From: Evernia prunastri
Taxonomy: Eukaryota; Ascomycota; Lecanoromycetes; Lecanorales; Parmeliaceae
Direction of reading: 5' to 3'
Assembly: GCA_003184365.1 (NCBI GenBank)
Contig: NKYR01000018.1
Coordinates: 124,001 to 188,000, forward strand
Length of the DNA: 64,000 nt
In this document: positions 54,671 to 64,000 of the stretch, in pieces
Layout of the letters: every line of letters begins with the position of its first letter
Position numbering within the stretch: position 1 is the first letter of the stretch
Notes under the pieces: generated by a model
Seen by the model: only the letters and a program-made list of their open reading frames with translations
The model's database searches: none
What the model was told of the DNA's origin: nothing
Position numbers and translations under genes: made by a program

Positions 54671-57178
54671 ATGCTGCGAGAACCAGTGTACACCATGACG
54701 TTGGTCGATGGTGGTTTGGGAGAGTCATCAGTTGCAAATGACAACGGAGTGCCACTTGGGAAGACACTCAAGAAGAAGAAGAGCCTTGCAAGGCTGTTCT
54801 CTCCAACATCAAGAAAACCATCTCGATCAAGGCCGCCGTCACCAGAACATCCATACTCACCACCTGTACCACAAGTGCCGGCACACTTCTGGCCCTTGAG
54901 TCCCTCAGGTGCTCCACGGATTCCAACTATGAGTTTTGACAGTATTGCTAGTCAAGACGTTCAAGCCGAACAATTGGAGACCATGGCCCAACCGGAGAAG
55001 CGCAACCCAGGAAGTCCATTGGCAATGTCGAACACCGAAGAGACGGACTATACATTATCGAAGGCTACTGCAGAGAGCACATCTGAAGCATCAAGCCGGC
55101 AGAGTCCTGTTGCCTCGCATGGTCGCTCGACAGCACGGGCGTCGAGCGTTACTCGCAAAAAATCAGGAGAGAAGCCTATAATCCGTCACTCGCCAACCTT
55201 CCCAGTTCTGCCAAAAGAGATCAAGACTGGACTCCGTATGCCATCCGCCTTTACGTCTCGAGGTCGTGGTGCTTCAGTCACTGCGCCAAAATCCAAGGGT
55301 TCGTCAGCCCAGCCACAATTAACTAGACCCTCTACAGCAGGCGGCGAAGGCAATGCACGGCCAACGGGCAAGAGGAAATCAAGTTTAACTAAACAATGTC
55401 AAGACGTGTCAAGCCCATTATTGTTCGATTTCGAGGATCTTCCTATGAGTCCACAACGCCCATGGCAAGCCACATACAGCAACAACGAAGTAAGGTCTAG
55501 CTTTCGTTCCGCGTTGACAACAAACTCTAGCCACATAGACACAACGAGCACGGAGAGGAGCAGCGTTATAACGAAGGGTACCTCGATCACGGACTCGACG
55601 ATCGACCAACAGTCAAGGCCTGTCTCGAAAGTTGACAGTATGACCGTCGACGATGCAATCGATATGTATGCTGCCGGATTTGCTGATGATAGTGACACTG
55701 GACCCAACGATTCGAGAAACACCTCGATGAGCGAAGAGGAGCACAGAAGATCAATGAAAATTGCTGAAGCTATCAAAGACACCATCAGCGACATGCGCCC
55801 CTCCAGACGGCCAACCACAAGCCAGTCAACTACTTCAACAGCGAGGATGTCGCATGATGGGTCCAAAAGAGAGCCTATCCAGCCACCTCAAATACTTCCT
55901 CCGACCTCAACTCGTGATCAATATGGTTTTCTCAAAGCTAGCCATCGTATAACGATCCCACAGTACGATGCATGGAATGTCGCCTATTTACCAAGTCAAG
56001 AGAGACGCACGAAGAGATGGTCAACATATATGCGAGAGCAAGGTCTTTCATCCTTCATTCCCACCCGCTTCCCTAGCCGTTCGGCCAAAACCGAACGCTA
56101 CATTCGCAAAGGCATTCCTCCAGCATGGCGTGGACCTGCTTGGTTCTTCTACGCCGGTGGTGATTCGTACCTCGAGAAACATGCCGGTCTCTACACTTCT
56201 CTTGTGTCGCGCTCAGAATGCGAGCTTTCGAGTATGGACAAAGAATCTATTGAGCGCGACCTCCACCGCACCTTCCCTGACAACATCCACTTCAAACCCG
56301 ACATTCGTTCTTCAGGACATCCTGCCCTTGAATTGCCGCTTCTAAGCTCTCTTCGCCTTGTGCTCCGTGCCTACGCCCTCCATAATCCTCGCATCGGCTA
56401 TTGCCAGTCTCTCAACTTCCTTGCCGGCCTCTTGCTATTATTTCTTCCTGAAGAAAAAGCGTTTTGGATGCTTCATATCATCGCCACCGCCTACTTACCC
56501 GGTACCCATGAGCTTAGCCTGGAAGGTACAAACATCGATCTATGGATCTTGATGGTAGCGCTGAAATCCAGCTGTCCTCAAATATGGGCGAAAGTGGGCG
56601 CTGCCGGTGGATCTGGTGATGATGTCAATGGAAGCGAGAGACTGCCACCTATCAGTCTCTGCACGACCTCCTGGTTCATGAGCCTCTTTATCGGCACTTT
56701 ACCTATCGAAACCGTTCTCCGTGTGTGGGATGTGCTATTTTATGAAGGCAGCCGCACTTTGTTTCGAGTCGCTCTAACTATCTTCAAGCTCGGCGAGCAA
56801 CGGATTAAGGAGGTGAGCGATCCTATGGAACTCTTCCAAGTTGTGCAAAGCTTGCCCAGAGGGATGCTGGACGCTGGCGCCTTTATGGCGACGGTGTGCC
56901 GAAGAGGCGGAGTGGGCGGTGAATGGGTCGAAGCAAGAAGATGGGAACGAAGAGAGTGGTTTGCTAGAGAGCGTGCGACTGCGGCTGGAATGTCGACCGG
57001 CAACGGTGCGGATGATGTTGTCCCGAGGGATGGTGCTGCGGAGGAGAGAGCGGAATCTGCGAGGGGCAGACCTCCAATGACAAGGATGGATTCGATCTGG
57101 AGGAGGAAGAGGAAAGCGTCAGTGCCCGTAGGCGTAAATGATATATCAGACACTGGCAGAGGTTTGCTGCAGCTTTGA
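54671..57178 (+). CDS. TBC-domain Rab GTPase-activating protein (835 aa, single exon)
   Basis: The N-terminal 450 residues are disordered, Ser/Thr/Pro-rich and basic (KTLKKKKSLARLFSP), likely phosphorylated. The TBC domain spans about 475-740: KGIPPAWRGPAWFFYAGGD, the Arg finger in IERDLHRTFPDN, the Gln finger in IGYCQSLNFLAGLLL, and VLRVWDVLFYEGSRTLFRVA near the end. It therefore has both catalytic residues of an active RabGAP. The overall plan (disordered N-terminus, single C-terminal TBC) resembles fungal Gyp5-like or TBC1D2-like proteins; the target Rab is unknown. The start at 54671 and an in-frame ATG eight codons on (54695) are both possible. It is unrelated in layout to the GRAM-TBC-EF-hand gene at 16997-20414. 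Confidence 0.88.
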   Translation: MLREPVYTMTLVDGGLGESSVANDNGVPLGKTLKKKKSLARLFSPTSRKPSRSRPPSPEHPYSPPVPQVPAHFWPLSPSGAPRIPTMSFDSIASQDVQAEQLETMAQPEKRNPGSPLAMSNTEETDYTLSKATAESTSEASSRQSPVASHGRSTARASSVTRKKSGEKPIIRHSPTFPVLPKEIKTGLRMPSAFTSRGRGASVTAPKSKGSSAQPQLTRPSTAGGEGNARPTGKRKSSLTKQCQDVSSPLLFDFEDLPMSPQRPWQATYSNNEVRSSFRSALTTNSSHIDTTSTERSSVITKGTSITDSTIDQQSRPVSKVDSMTVDDAIDMYAAGFADDSDTGPNDSRNTSMSEEEHRRSMKIAEAIKDTISDMRPSRRPTTSQSTTSTARMSHDGSKREPIQPPQILPPTSTRDQYGFLKASHRITIPQYDAWNVAYLPSQERRTKRWSTYMREQGLSSFIPTRFPSRSAKTERYIRKGIPPAWRGPAWFFYAGGDSYLEKHAGLYTSLVSRSECELSSMDKESIERDLHRTFPDNIHFKPDIRSSGHPALELPLLSSLRLVLRAYALHNPRIGYCQSLNFLAGLLLLFLPEEKAFWMLHIIATAYLPGTHELSLEGTNIDLWILMVALKSSCPQIWAKVGAAGGSGDDVNGSERLPPISLCTTSWFMSLFIGTLPIETVLRVWDVLFYEGSRTLFRVALTIFKLGEQRIKEVSDPMELFQVVQSLPRGMLDAGAFMATVCRRGGVGGEWVEARRWERREWFARERATAAGMSTGNGADDVVPRDGAAEERAESARGRPPMTRMDSIWRRKRKASVPVGVNDISDTGRGLLQL

Positions 57179-57463
57179 TTGGATATACGATTGATGGACA
57201 CGAACACGTACACGAGCCTATGACGTGGAAATTTAGGGACATACATGGACAGAATGAGGATAATGTAGAGTCTAATAACAGTGGACGAGTAATGGAGAAT
57301 GTACCATCTATTATTATCACTCTCACTATCTGTCTATATCTATGACCCCTTTTGAAACGCCACTAAGTAGCAGCAGCAGCAACGAACGTCCTCCGAAAGG
57401 AAAGATGCAAATCCAACGTTCATATTAAACTCCAAATCCGTGGATCAAAAAAAGGGGGAATCA

Positions 57464-58473
57464 TCACAGGAAGAACCCCATCAAAATGGCAATCGACAGA
57501 GCACTACCCGCCAGCTGGAGACCCATAGCCTTGCGCTCCGCGGCATCGCCGGTGAAGGGTAATGTAGAATTTGTCCCGTTGATGCTGCTACTGCCGTTTG
57601 CGAACGCGTAGGGGGCGGATGGTGTGGCGTACTAGGAGAAAAGAAGGATGATGTCAGCGGGGGCTCTCTATTTTTGGAGGGGGGGTTGAATAAAGGATGA
57701 GGTTGGGAAACGTGAGGCTGTTAGTGTGGAAGTGGGTATATCATGAGAGTGCTTGTTGATGCTGCTGGACAACAAAAGCTCGCTGTTGACGTTTGGAGAA
57801 GAAGACGAAAAAAATAGGACAAGCTGCGGTAGAGGAGTGGTCGAAGAGCGGAGAAACAGCACCCGAATGCACAAAGGGAAGGGGAAGGTTTATCAAATTC
57901 ACGAGTTGTCCAACTCACCGAAGGAGCACTGCTTGTCACACTCGCCGTTTCGATCCCGCTCGGCACCGACGCAGCAGCTGTGGCCGGGACGATGCTCGAG
58001 GATGTTGCGCCGGGGGCGGGGATGCTGAGCTTGACGCCGACGGAGTTGCAGACGTCGGTCGCGAAGGCTAGGGTGACTGGGAAAAGCGTGCACCGTTAGT
58101 CATGAACGCAAAGTACTCTCAGGTCTGATGGTTGAAAATGGGGTGGGGGAAGAGAAGGGTGGGGGGAAGAGGGTGTGTTTCCTTACCCTGCTGGTCTGCA
58201 ACGGAACAGACTGTGTCGATCAGGCTGTGCAGCGAGGTCACGAATTGGGAGTCGCCGCAGATACAGGCGAAGTCGGAGATCTTGCAGCCCGTGGCGGAGA
58301 TGCCGGCTTCTACTGCGGAGGACTGTTGGAAGTTAGGATCGTGCTACCTCGGGGAACGGGACGTCTTTCGGGAGGTAGGTCGGACTTACAGCGCAAGTGG
58401 GTATCCCATCAAGGCCTGCAGCGCTGGCAAAGGGAGCGGTCAAGAGGGCGAGAGCGGCGAAGGAGTATTTCAT
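57464..58473 (-). CDS. CFEM-like GPI-anchored cell-surface protein (four exons, 178 aa)
   Basis: Exons right to left: 58390-58473, 58187-58322, 57919-58067 and 57464-57631. Exon 1 is a clean signal peptide (KYSFAALALLTAPFASA) plus the start of the mature chain (GLDGIPTCA). Exons 2-3 carry the CFEM core GCKISDFACICGD and then LIDTVCSVADQQ and DVCNSVG. Exon 3 ends in a Ser/Ala/Thr-rich spacer; exon 4 has N-glycosylation sites (NGS, NGT, NST) and a hydrophobic tail (LQLAGSALSIAILMGFFL) after a small-residue region, the pattern of a GPI-anchor signal. I count six Cys in the domain rather than the usual eight. CFEM proteins sit in the wall and can bind heme or take part in host interaction; which applies here is unknown. 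Confidence 0.82.
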
Positions 58474-59144
58474 TTTTTTTTCTTCTTTTCTCTTGTTTTC
58501 TTGTTTTCTTGTTTCCGTTTGGCCTTGAGGGCTTCTGGTAAATTGTTTTGGCTTGAGTATTAAAAAGCGAGGTTCTGCAATTAAATACTATCTTTAATGA
58601 GAGTGTAGGAAGTATAAGCAAGTTGACTGAGGTGAAGGGAGAAGGCAGGTAGAAAGGGTTGTCGAAGAGACGGTTGCAATACATTCCATCTTTAAGAGGG
58701 ACCGGAATGGACGCTTGCGGTGAACAAAGACCAAGAATAGACGCAAACCGACCGCGAGCATCTTTGTTCCTTCTCGTCCACGGTGTCAAGGGAACGCAAT
58801 CTGTAGCAGCCTCTGTGGCTGCTACCCGTTTGTTTGATGGTTGATGGAGCTCAAAGACACGTTACGTCTTGGACTCGGCCATCTTTGATGTCTATGGTGG
58901 CTCATGTTGAAGCCGAGACCCAAAAACTGGATCTAGGTGCACTTGGTGAAATGGTGGAATAATAGCAAATGATGCGGTTTTCCACGCGTTACTGGGCTTC
59001 CCTTTGTCGTGACGTTGAGAGTATGAAAGAAAAAGGCAGGCATACGTCCTTTCTTTCCCAAGAATAATGAGAAGTATAGTTAGGAACTATTTTATGCTGG
59101 ACCAAGTAGACTGGACATGACAATAAGAATTGAATTGGATTGGA

Positions 59145-59189
59145 TTGAACTGAACTGAACTGAACTGAACTGAACTGAACTGAACTGAA
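59145..59189. repeat. Microsatellite (TGAAC)n
   Basis: About nine tandem copies of the pentamer TGAAC, preceded by degenerate TGGAT units. Confidence 0.9.
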
Positions 59190-61009
59190 TGTTGATTAAG
59201 AGTGGGGGTCGGGGTAGCAAGACGAGGTAACAGGTGAAGCAAGAAGCATCATGCACATTTGTAGGATAGATATCTAGATATCACTAAATGCCACTATCAA
59301 AGAGTTCAGAATTATATCATAGTCATAGTCATAGTATCAGTAACCAAAATCCCAAAGCTACAATACCGTACTAATTAAAAATAAGAATACTGTACTCTAA
59401 CTTGATAAATGAACTGCTAGGTACCTTCTCTGCAAGTGCCCGCAGATCTGGGCAGGCAAAACGAACGATAACCATACATTTTTTGTAGATTTGCCCGCTT
59501 GAACGGCTCATCCCGAATTCGTTGTCACTGCTAGCTCCATAATTGTACAAGAAACAAGCCAATGTCATCCATGCACATTTTCCACCCGACAAGTTTCCTG
59601 GGAGCCAGTAAAAGTGTCCGCCTTGACCAGGTACTCCCCGTCTTGTGGCACGTATTATGTATACACCAATGGAGTACAGAATGCAGTAAACCTTGCGACA
59701 CCTTTGAAACTCGGAGTGAACCCAGCACAGCCCATTACGTCAGATGGTACAGACCGACCATTCCACCGGGTATTACAATCTACAATCCCTCTCCCTCATC
59801 ATTATTCGTGTCGCCTTGATCCGCATCGGACATGCCGAGGGTAAAGGGTGGTTGGTCGCAGGTACGAGTGTGGCCAAGTGGGAAGTCCAATCAATCCGCT
59901 CTGAAGGCCAGTCATCGGCTCGTAATCGGAGATAGGTACGGAGTAGAGGAGCTTGGAAGCGTCGAATCTCACGCATACGCTTTTCAGCAGAGCACCAGCA
60001 TGCAAAGGCTAGCCGTGATTAGTAGATGCGTCTGTCTCGGCGTACTGACAAGGTGACAAGGTGACAAGGTGATGCGCCGCCCTTTGCCGAAACTTTTACT
60101 TTAGATGCTTGCCTTGGCGATTGTGAAATCGAGATGGCATACACACGCACGATAGTAGGGTACCGGACTCTAGATTTTGAGCTCAGGGAGAGACAGGCTA
60201 CAGCAAGCTGTTGGTTGAAGCTCGCGTGCGTTGGCATGCATGATGCTCTCCCCGCAATTCGAAGCAAGCAAGATCTTTCTGCCGCAGGCAAAAGTTGGGA
60301 AAAGGTGGCAATATTTCAGGCCTGGGCTTTATGGACCGTTTGGATTTTGGGGATTTTGGGGGATTCAAGGATTCAGAAACTGCGCGCTGACGTATGAAAG
60401 ATCACGGGACGGCAAAGATTGATACCTGGGTACAAAATAATAATATCAAGTAAAAGTAGGGAGGGCACAACATGACTGAGTACATGACTTATAATTGCCT
60501 TAAGCGGCTGTGGTTGCACTTGCGCCCGGCTCTTTACCAGGGTGAAGCCATTTAGGTCCAATTGAATCCTATCCGAATGTACTTGATATACTTGATTTAC
60601 TTGAAGTAATCGTTATATAGGATGTAGATACTTGATATAATTTGAGGCAGCGCTAAGTCCAAAAGGTACAGCAGAAAAATTATAGTAAATGCGATGGTGA
60701 TGCTGGTGGTTTTCCCGTTAAACGCCTAGCCGGTCCCGGAGCTTGACCCTTGACAGTGCGAGTGCGTGAAATCATGTACCATCATCATGTAAAGGAGAAG
60801 GAGGTCAGATGAAATGGGGTCTGATATCTTCCACGTGCTTCGGCTTCTAGAGTCAATTCGAGTTGTGTTATTTATTTGTTTATTTATTATCTTTTATGTA
60901 ATGTATTGAGATTGGCGCAGGTTTGGGTGTTCTGTAAAGTGGTCTATGTTTGTTTTTTTGAATGTTGAGTATCAGTTGGTTGTCCTGGTCCATCTTTGGA
61001 GAATTGTAG

Positions 61010-61640
61010 GTATAGTGGCTAAGGTACATATGTACATACATACCTTAGTGGTCATAGTAGTAATAAGGTAGACACATACTCATTCAATACTTGATCTTTA
61101 TCTATTCTTTTCCGTGCCATGGCAAGGATACCTAAGGTAGATATAAAACATAACTAGGTACAGTAGAGTAAGGTAGTACTTTCTACTGGGAGTACCTTGT
61201 TGAACTCGGATCGACGGTGCTTAATTTGTTCCATTCGTTCCATAGGTACTTTACCTTGGTACTTTTATCTTACGTGATAGGTACCTTACCCTTACTTTAC
61301 TACTGATTACCTTACTACTGATAGGTCCCCTCGGTCCCTTCGGTTCGTGGCTTGGGTCAGGCCTTCTAGCAGATTAGTGCAAGGGTTCCAGCTCACTGGG
61401 AAAGTCTAGGGGGTACGTCGGGCAAAAGTCAACCTCTGAGAGCTCAAGGATGATGGGGATGAAGAAATACCTGTAACTTAGTAACTAGGAAGCTACCTTA
61501 CGTAGCAACTTACTCTAAGCAAGCAGGTGACTCTTCGTCCTTAACTCACCTTAACTCACCTTCTTACTAAGAACTAACTTACCTTAATCAACTAATGAGT
61601 CTAAGGCACTGCCGATTACTCTACCTTACTCTACTTTACT
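61010..61640. repeat. Cluster of TACCTTAC / GTAAGGTA words
   Basis: At least a dozen copies of CCTTAC/GTAAGG and their shorter forms occur on both strands without a fixed period. The same word recurs at about 5176-5200, 20540-20560 and 53775-53800 in other gene-free spots. Confidence 0.6.
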
Positions 61641-62037
61641 CTCCTCCTATCCTCAGCCAATGATTGAAGCATGACAATTTGCCTGCGTAAAAAAGACCCT
61701 CCCTCTCCTCTCCTCTCCTCTCCTCCTCTCCTCTCCTTGCAATGACCCGCTCACTGTCCGCTCTTTTCACAACAACAGTTGCCCCCCTGGTTTTCTCGTA
61801 ACCCGAATCTATGTATCGCTCCTCAATTTTAAAGTAAGATATACAAATATTCAAAAGATAATCTCCGGTACCGAGAAGCGAGTAGGGAACGGCTTCTCTT
61901 AGCGTACCAAGCTTCCGTCTTTGACACCCTGTGCAAACTTTCCCTTCCATGACAGGCTTCACTTGCTTGTTCGCCTACAAGGATGTCCATGACATAACAT
62001 ATGAGCGTGCGCTCACTGCGTGAGCGAGCTGCCCGAG

Positions 62038-63645
62038 ATGGCCGGAGGGTTGCCAGAGGGTTTGGTCAGTAACAAGAAAGGCGTTACCGTGGGCACAGAG
62101 GAGGCAGTTGGACTCGATGCCGAGGATACCCTGAAATTATGGCGAAGTGTGCTAGACCGCAGCTAAGCTTTTTGCTCATGAGACGGCTAACATTGTCCTC
62201 TGTTAGTCTACTCTTCGGGGACCGCGGTCATTGCAGAGAACGTGGGCCGCAGACTCGAGAATTTTTTCTGGCGGATCGCGATGAGTGAGCGAGTCCGAAA
62301 CGGCGTGAGTGGTGCACAGATGAACAAGCAGTTTGATAGCATACGACAGGGGGGTTACATCAGAACCACCCCCACGTCGTCGCCGCGATCCTCGACAATC
62401 CAACGCAGCTACGACACCGAAGCTCGCTCGCTGGCCTCAACCAAGAGTCCAGTGACAGCCTCGCGGGCCTTGCCCGAGGCTGGGCTTGTTCAGGTTGATG
62501 AGGAACTCGAGGGAGTCTCCGTCACGCCAACGTCTCAAAGCCCGTTTCAAAGGTCTCCAGAAGGAACCACCAAGTCAGTTGAGAACAGGCGAACAACGAC
62601 CACTCGGCCGCCACCGATACTAAAGAAGCTAAGCTCTGGCTCTAACCCATCATCGAAGAGCCTTTCGGTTCTGTCTCCGGCTTCCCAAGAAATATGGTCT
62701 ACTGCAGGTGCTGGCAACGAGGAGGCTGTGACCTTCGACGATGATTCTACACCTACAGAATCACCTGCTCCCATTGCCGAAAAACCTGCTCGTAGATCGA
62801 CCACGACTCGCTTCAATGAGGAGGTCGCGGTGTCTATTCCCAAAGTGTCTACTACCTCACGATTATCAGGCGGTCGTCCGTCTGCCGAAAGCAGTCAGCG
62901 ACCCGGAAAGAGGAACCCTATCGTCGTCGCCAGTACCGGAGCGAGTAAGAGAAGGCCCCCGGTTATGCGGCAAAAGTCATCGCAAGCTGCCTCCTTTGGA
63001 GTCTCAAAAGACGCCCCCTCGAGAAGTTCATCTTCACCAAACCTAGTCCGGAGTATGAAGCCTACTTATATCAATACCGCTAGAAGTCCAGGCCAAGAAG
63101 CGGAAGCGTCATCGGCAAGACGCTCACGAGCCGCAAGTCCGCATCCTTCGAAGCGTCTCAAGGAGTCGTCCGCGGGTGCAACATCTAGCGAGAACACGGC
63201 GGAAGACCTTGGCGGTAAGGATGTGGAGGCACGAGAGCTTCCGACAGAGCCTCATTCAGAGACTAAGCTTGTCGAAGAGATGCATGCTGAAAGATCCAGA
63301 TCCCTTGTGGATCCGGGTATAAGGGCTGATTTCGAGGACAAAACACGACCCTCGAACCGGTCGTTCACCAACATTTCCTCCTTTGCACGAAAATCCGTGC
63401 CAACAACTGCAACCGCTGCCTCCTTCCAAGCTTCCGGCATGCTAGACACAGGCCCAGGTACATCCACCGCCGGCAGGAACAAGGGCAAAGAGGCTTTTAA
63501 GAACGAGATAATTCCGCTCAAAGCCCCTGCATCCGCGGGACCTGAGCCAACAGCTGAGGCCTCCCAGCCTTTCCCAAGGACGAAGAGTCAGCTCACGCTG
63601 CTGCTCGAGAGGGAGAGAAATCGGTCTCTTGGTCATGAACCTTGA
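62038..63645 (+). CDS. areA GATA-like (DUF1752) N-terminal domain protein (two exons, 515 aa)
   Basis: Exons 62038-62146 and 62207-63645 join across a 60-bp intron with a CTAAC branch site. The joined N-terminus reads EDTLKLWR-IYSSGTAVIAEN and VGRRLENFFWRI, the short motif found at the N-terminus of the nitrogen regulator AreA and of many fungal proteins annotated as 'nitrogen regulatory protein areA GATA-like domain'. There is no GATA zinc finger here, so it is not AreA itself. The rest is disordered and rich in Ser, Thr, Pro and Arg (KPARRSTTTRFNEEV and similar), with many potential phosphorylation sites. The extreme C-terminus (TKSQLTLLLERERNRS) may form a short helix. The domain's role outside AreA is unclear. 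Confidence 0.8.
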
Positions 63646-64000
63646 TTTGAAAGGCCCCGCAAGCCTTGATAATCATGATGGTGGAAGTGGACACAACCGC
63701 CGCCATGTATGACTACTGTACCACTACTGTATCATCACCAGCATTGTGGAGTTGCATTAGAGCGTTCAAGCGAGCTGGCACGACATTGCATGGCGTTATT
63801 GAACCTTTCTCCCCGTACATATATGCTCCTCGGACTATAGATCGCTTTCTCCTGATACCGCTCCGCATAGAATCTTCGAGCTTGGGCGATAGAGTTTGGG
63901 TCCAATGACAAAAAAAGCGTGTGTGAATCGTACCGTCGACCAATTTGTTCAGGAGCCGCCCTAGATTACATTCTCGTGTTCGTACAACATACACTCGCCA
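63646..64000. other. 3' flank, no gene seen
   Basis: Short frames only, without support; the window ends here. Confidence 0.5.

Larger units (their letters stand above)
58474..62037. other. Long repeat-rich intergenic region, no supported gene
   Basis: 3.6 kb without a credible gene. It contains several simple repeats (listed separately where clear), GACAAGGTGACAAGGTGA at about 60047-60072, CTCATAGT repeats near 59320-59337, a (CTCTC)n run near 61700-61735 and a dense cluster of TACCTTAC-like words at 61010-61640. Confidence 0.5.

Noticed and set aside
58474..62037. CRISPR-like or other prokaryotic arrays in the repeat-rich intergenic region
   Set aside because: Repeats are simple microsatellites without unique spacers; the DNA is eukaryotic.

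Overview
The window is nuclear DNA from a filamentous ascomycete (Pezizomycotina). The genes are broken by short introns, mostly 45-60 bp, with GT-AG ends and CTAAC/CTGAC-like branch sites. The protein set is typical of this group: an areA GATA-like domain protein, a DUF8035-type protein, a CFEM-like GPI protein, Pfa5 and Sqt1. I cannot assign a class or genus. No operons, CRISPR arrays, rRNA or convincing tRNA genes were seen. Splice models were built by hand from reading frame, splice consensus and family motifs; none has been tested against transcripts.

Layout. 0-3 kb: an NTF2/SnoaL-fold protein and the WD40 ribosome-assembly chaperone Sqt1 (both +). 4-11 kb: three tiny Cys-rich proteins (-) and the palmitoyltransferase Pfa5 (+). 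12-21 kb: a long coiled-coil membrane-anchored protein with internal 84-bp repeats, then a GRAM-TBC-EF-hand RabGAP (both -). 21-27 kb: two charged, repeat-rich proteins (-), one DUF8035-like with a duplicated exon. 29-41 kb: an all-minus block holding an unknown 205-aa protein, a glucosyl-3-phosphoglycerate synthase that appears spliced to a CX5R phosphatase, a full-length fungal nitric oxide synthase (oxygenase plus reductase), and DNA polymerase eta. 41-48 kb: a small membrane protein, a GST-like protein, ribosomal protein eS27, an inositol-polyphosphate 5-phosphatase-like protein and a secretory membrane protein. 49-50.5 kb: a 639-bp Harbinger-like MITE abutting a trypsin-like protease pseudogene. 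50.9-58.5 kb: a membrane acyltransferase (-), a second TBC RabGAP (+) and a CFEM-like protein (-). 58.5-62 kb is a long repeat-rich intergenic stretch. 62-63.6 kb: an areA GATA-like domain protein (+).

Most genes are unrelated housekeeping functions. The two parts that look like specialised biology are the synthase-phosphatase fusion, which could make the compatible solute glucosylglycerate in one polypeptide, and the nitric oxide synthase about 2 kb away. The two loci lie side by side in the same orientation, but nothing in the sequence links them functionally.
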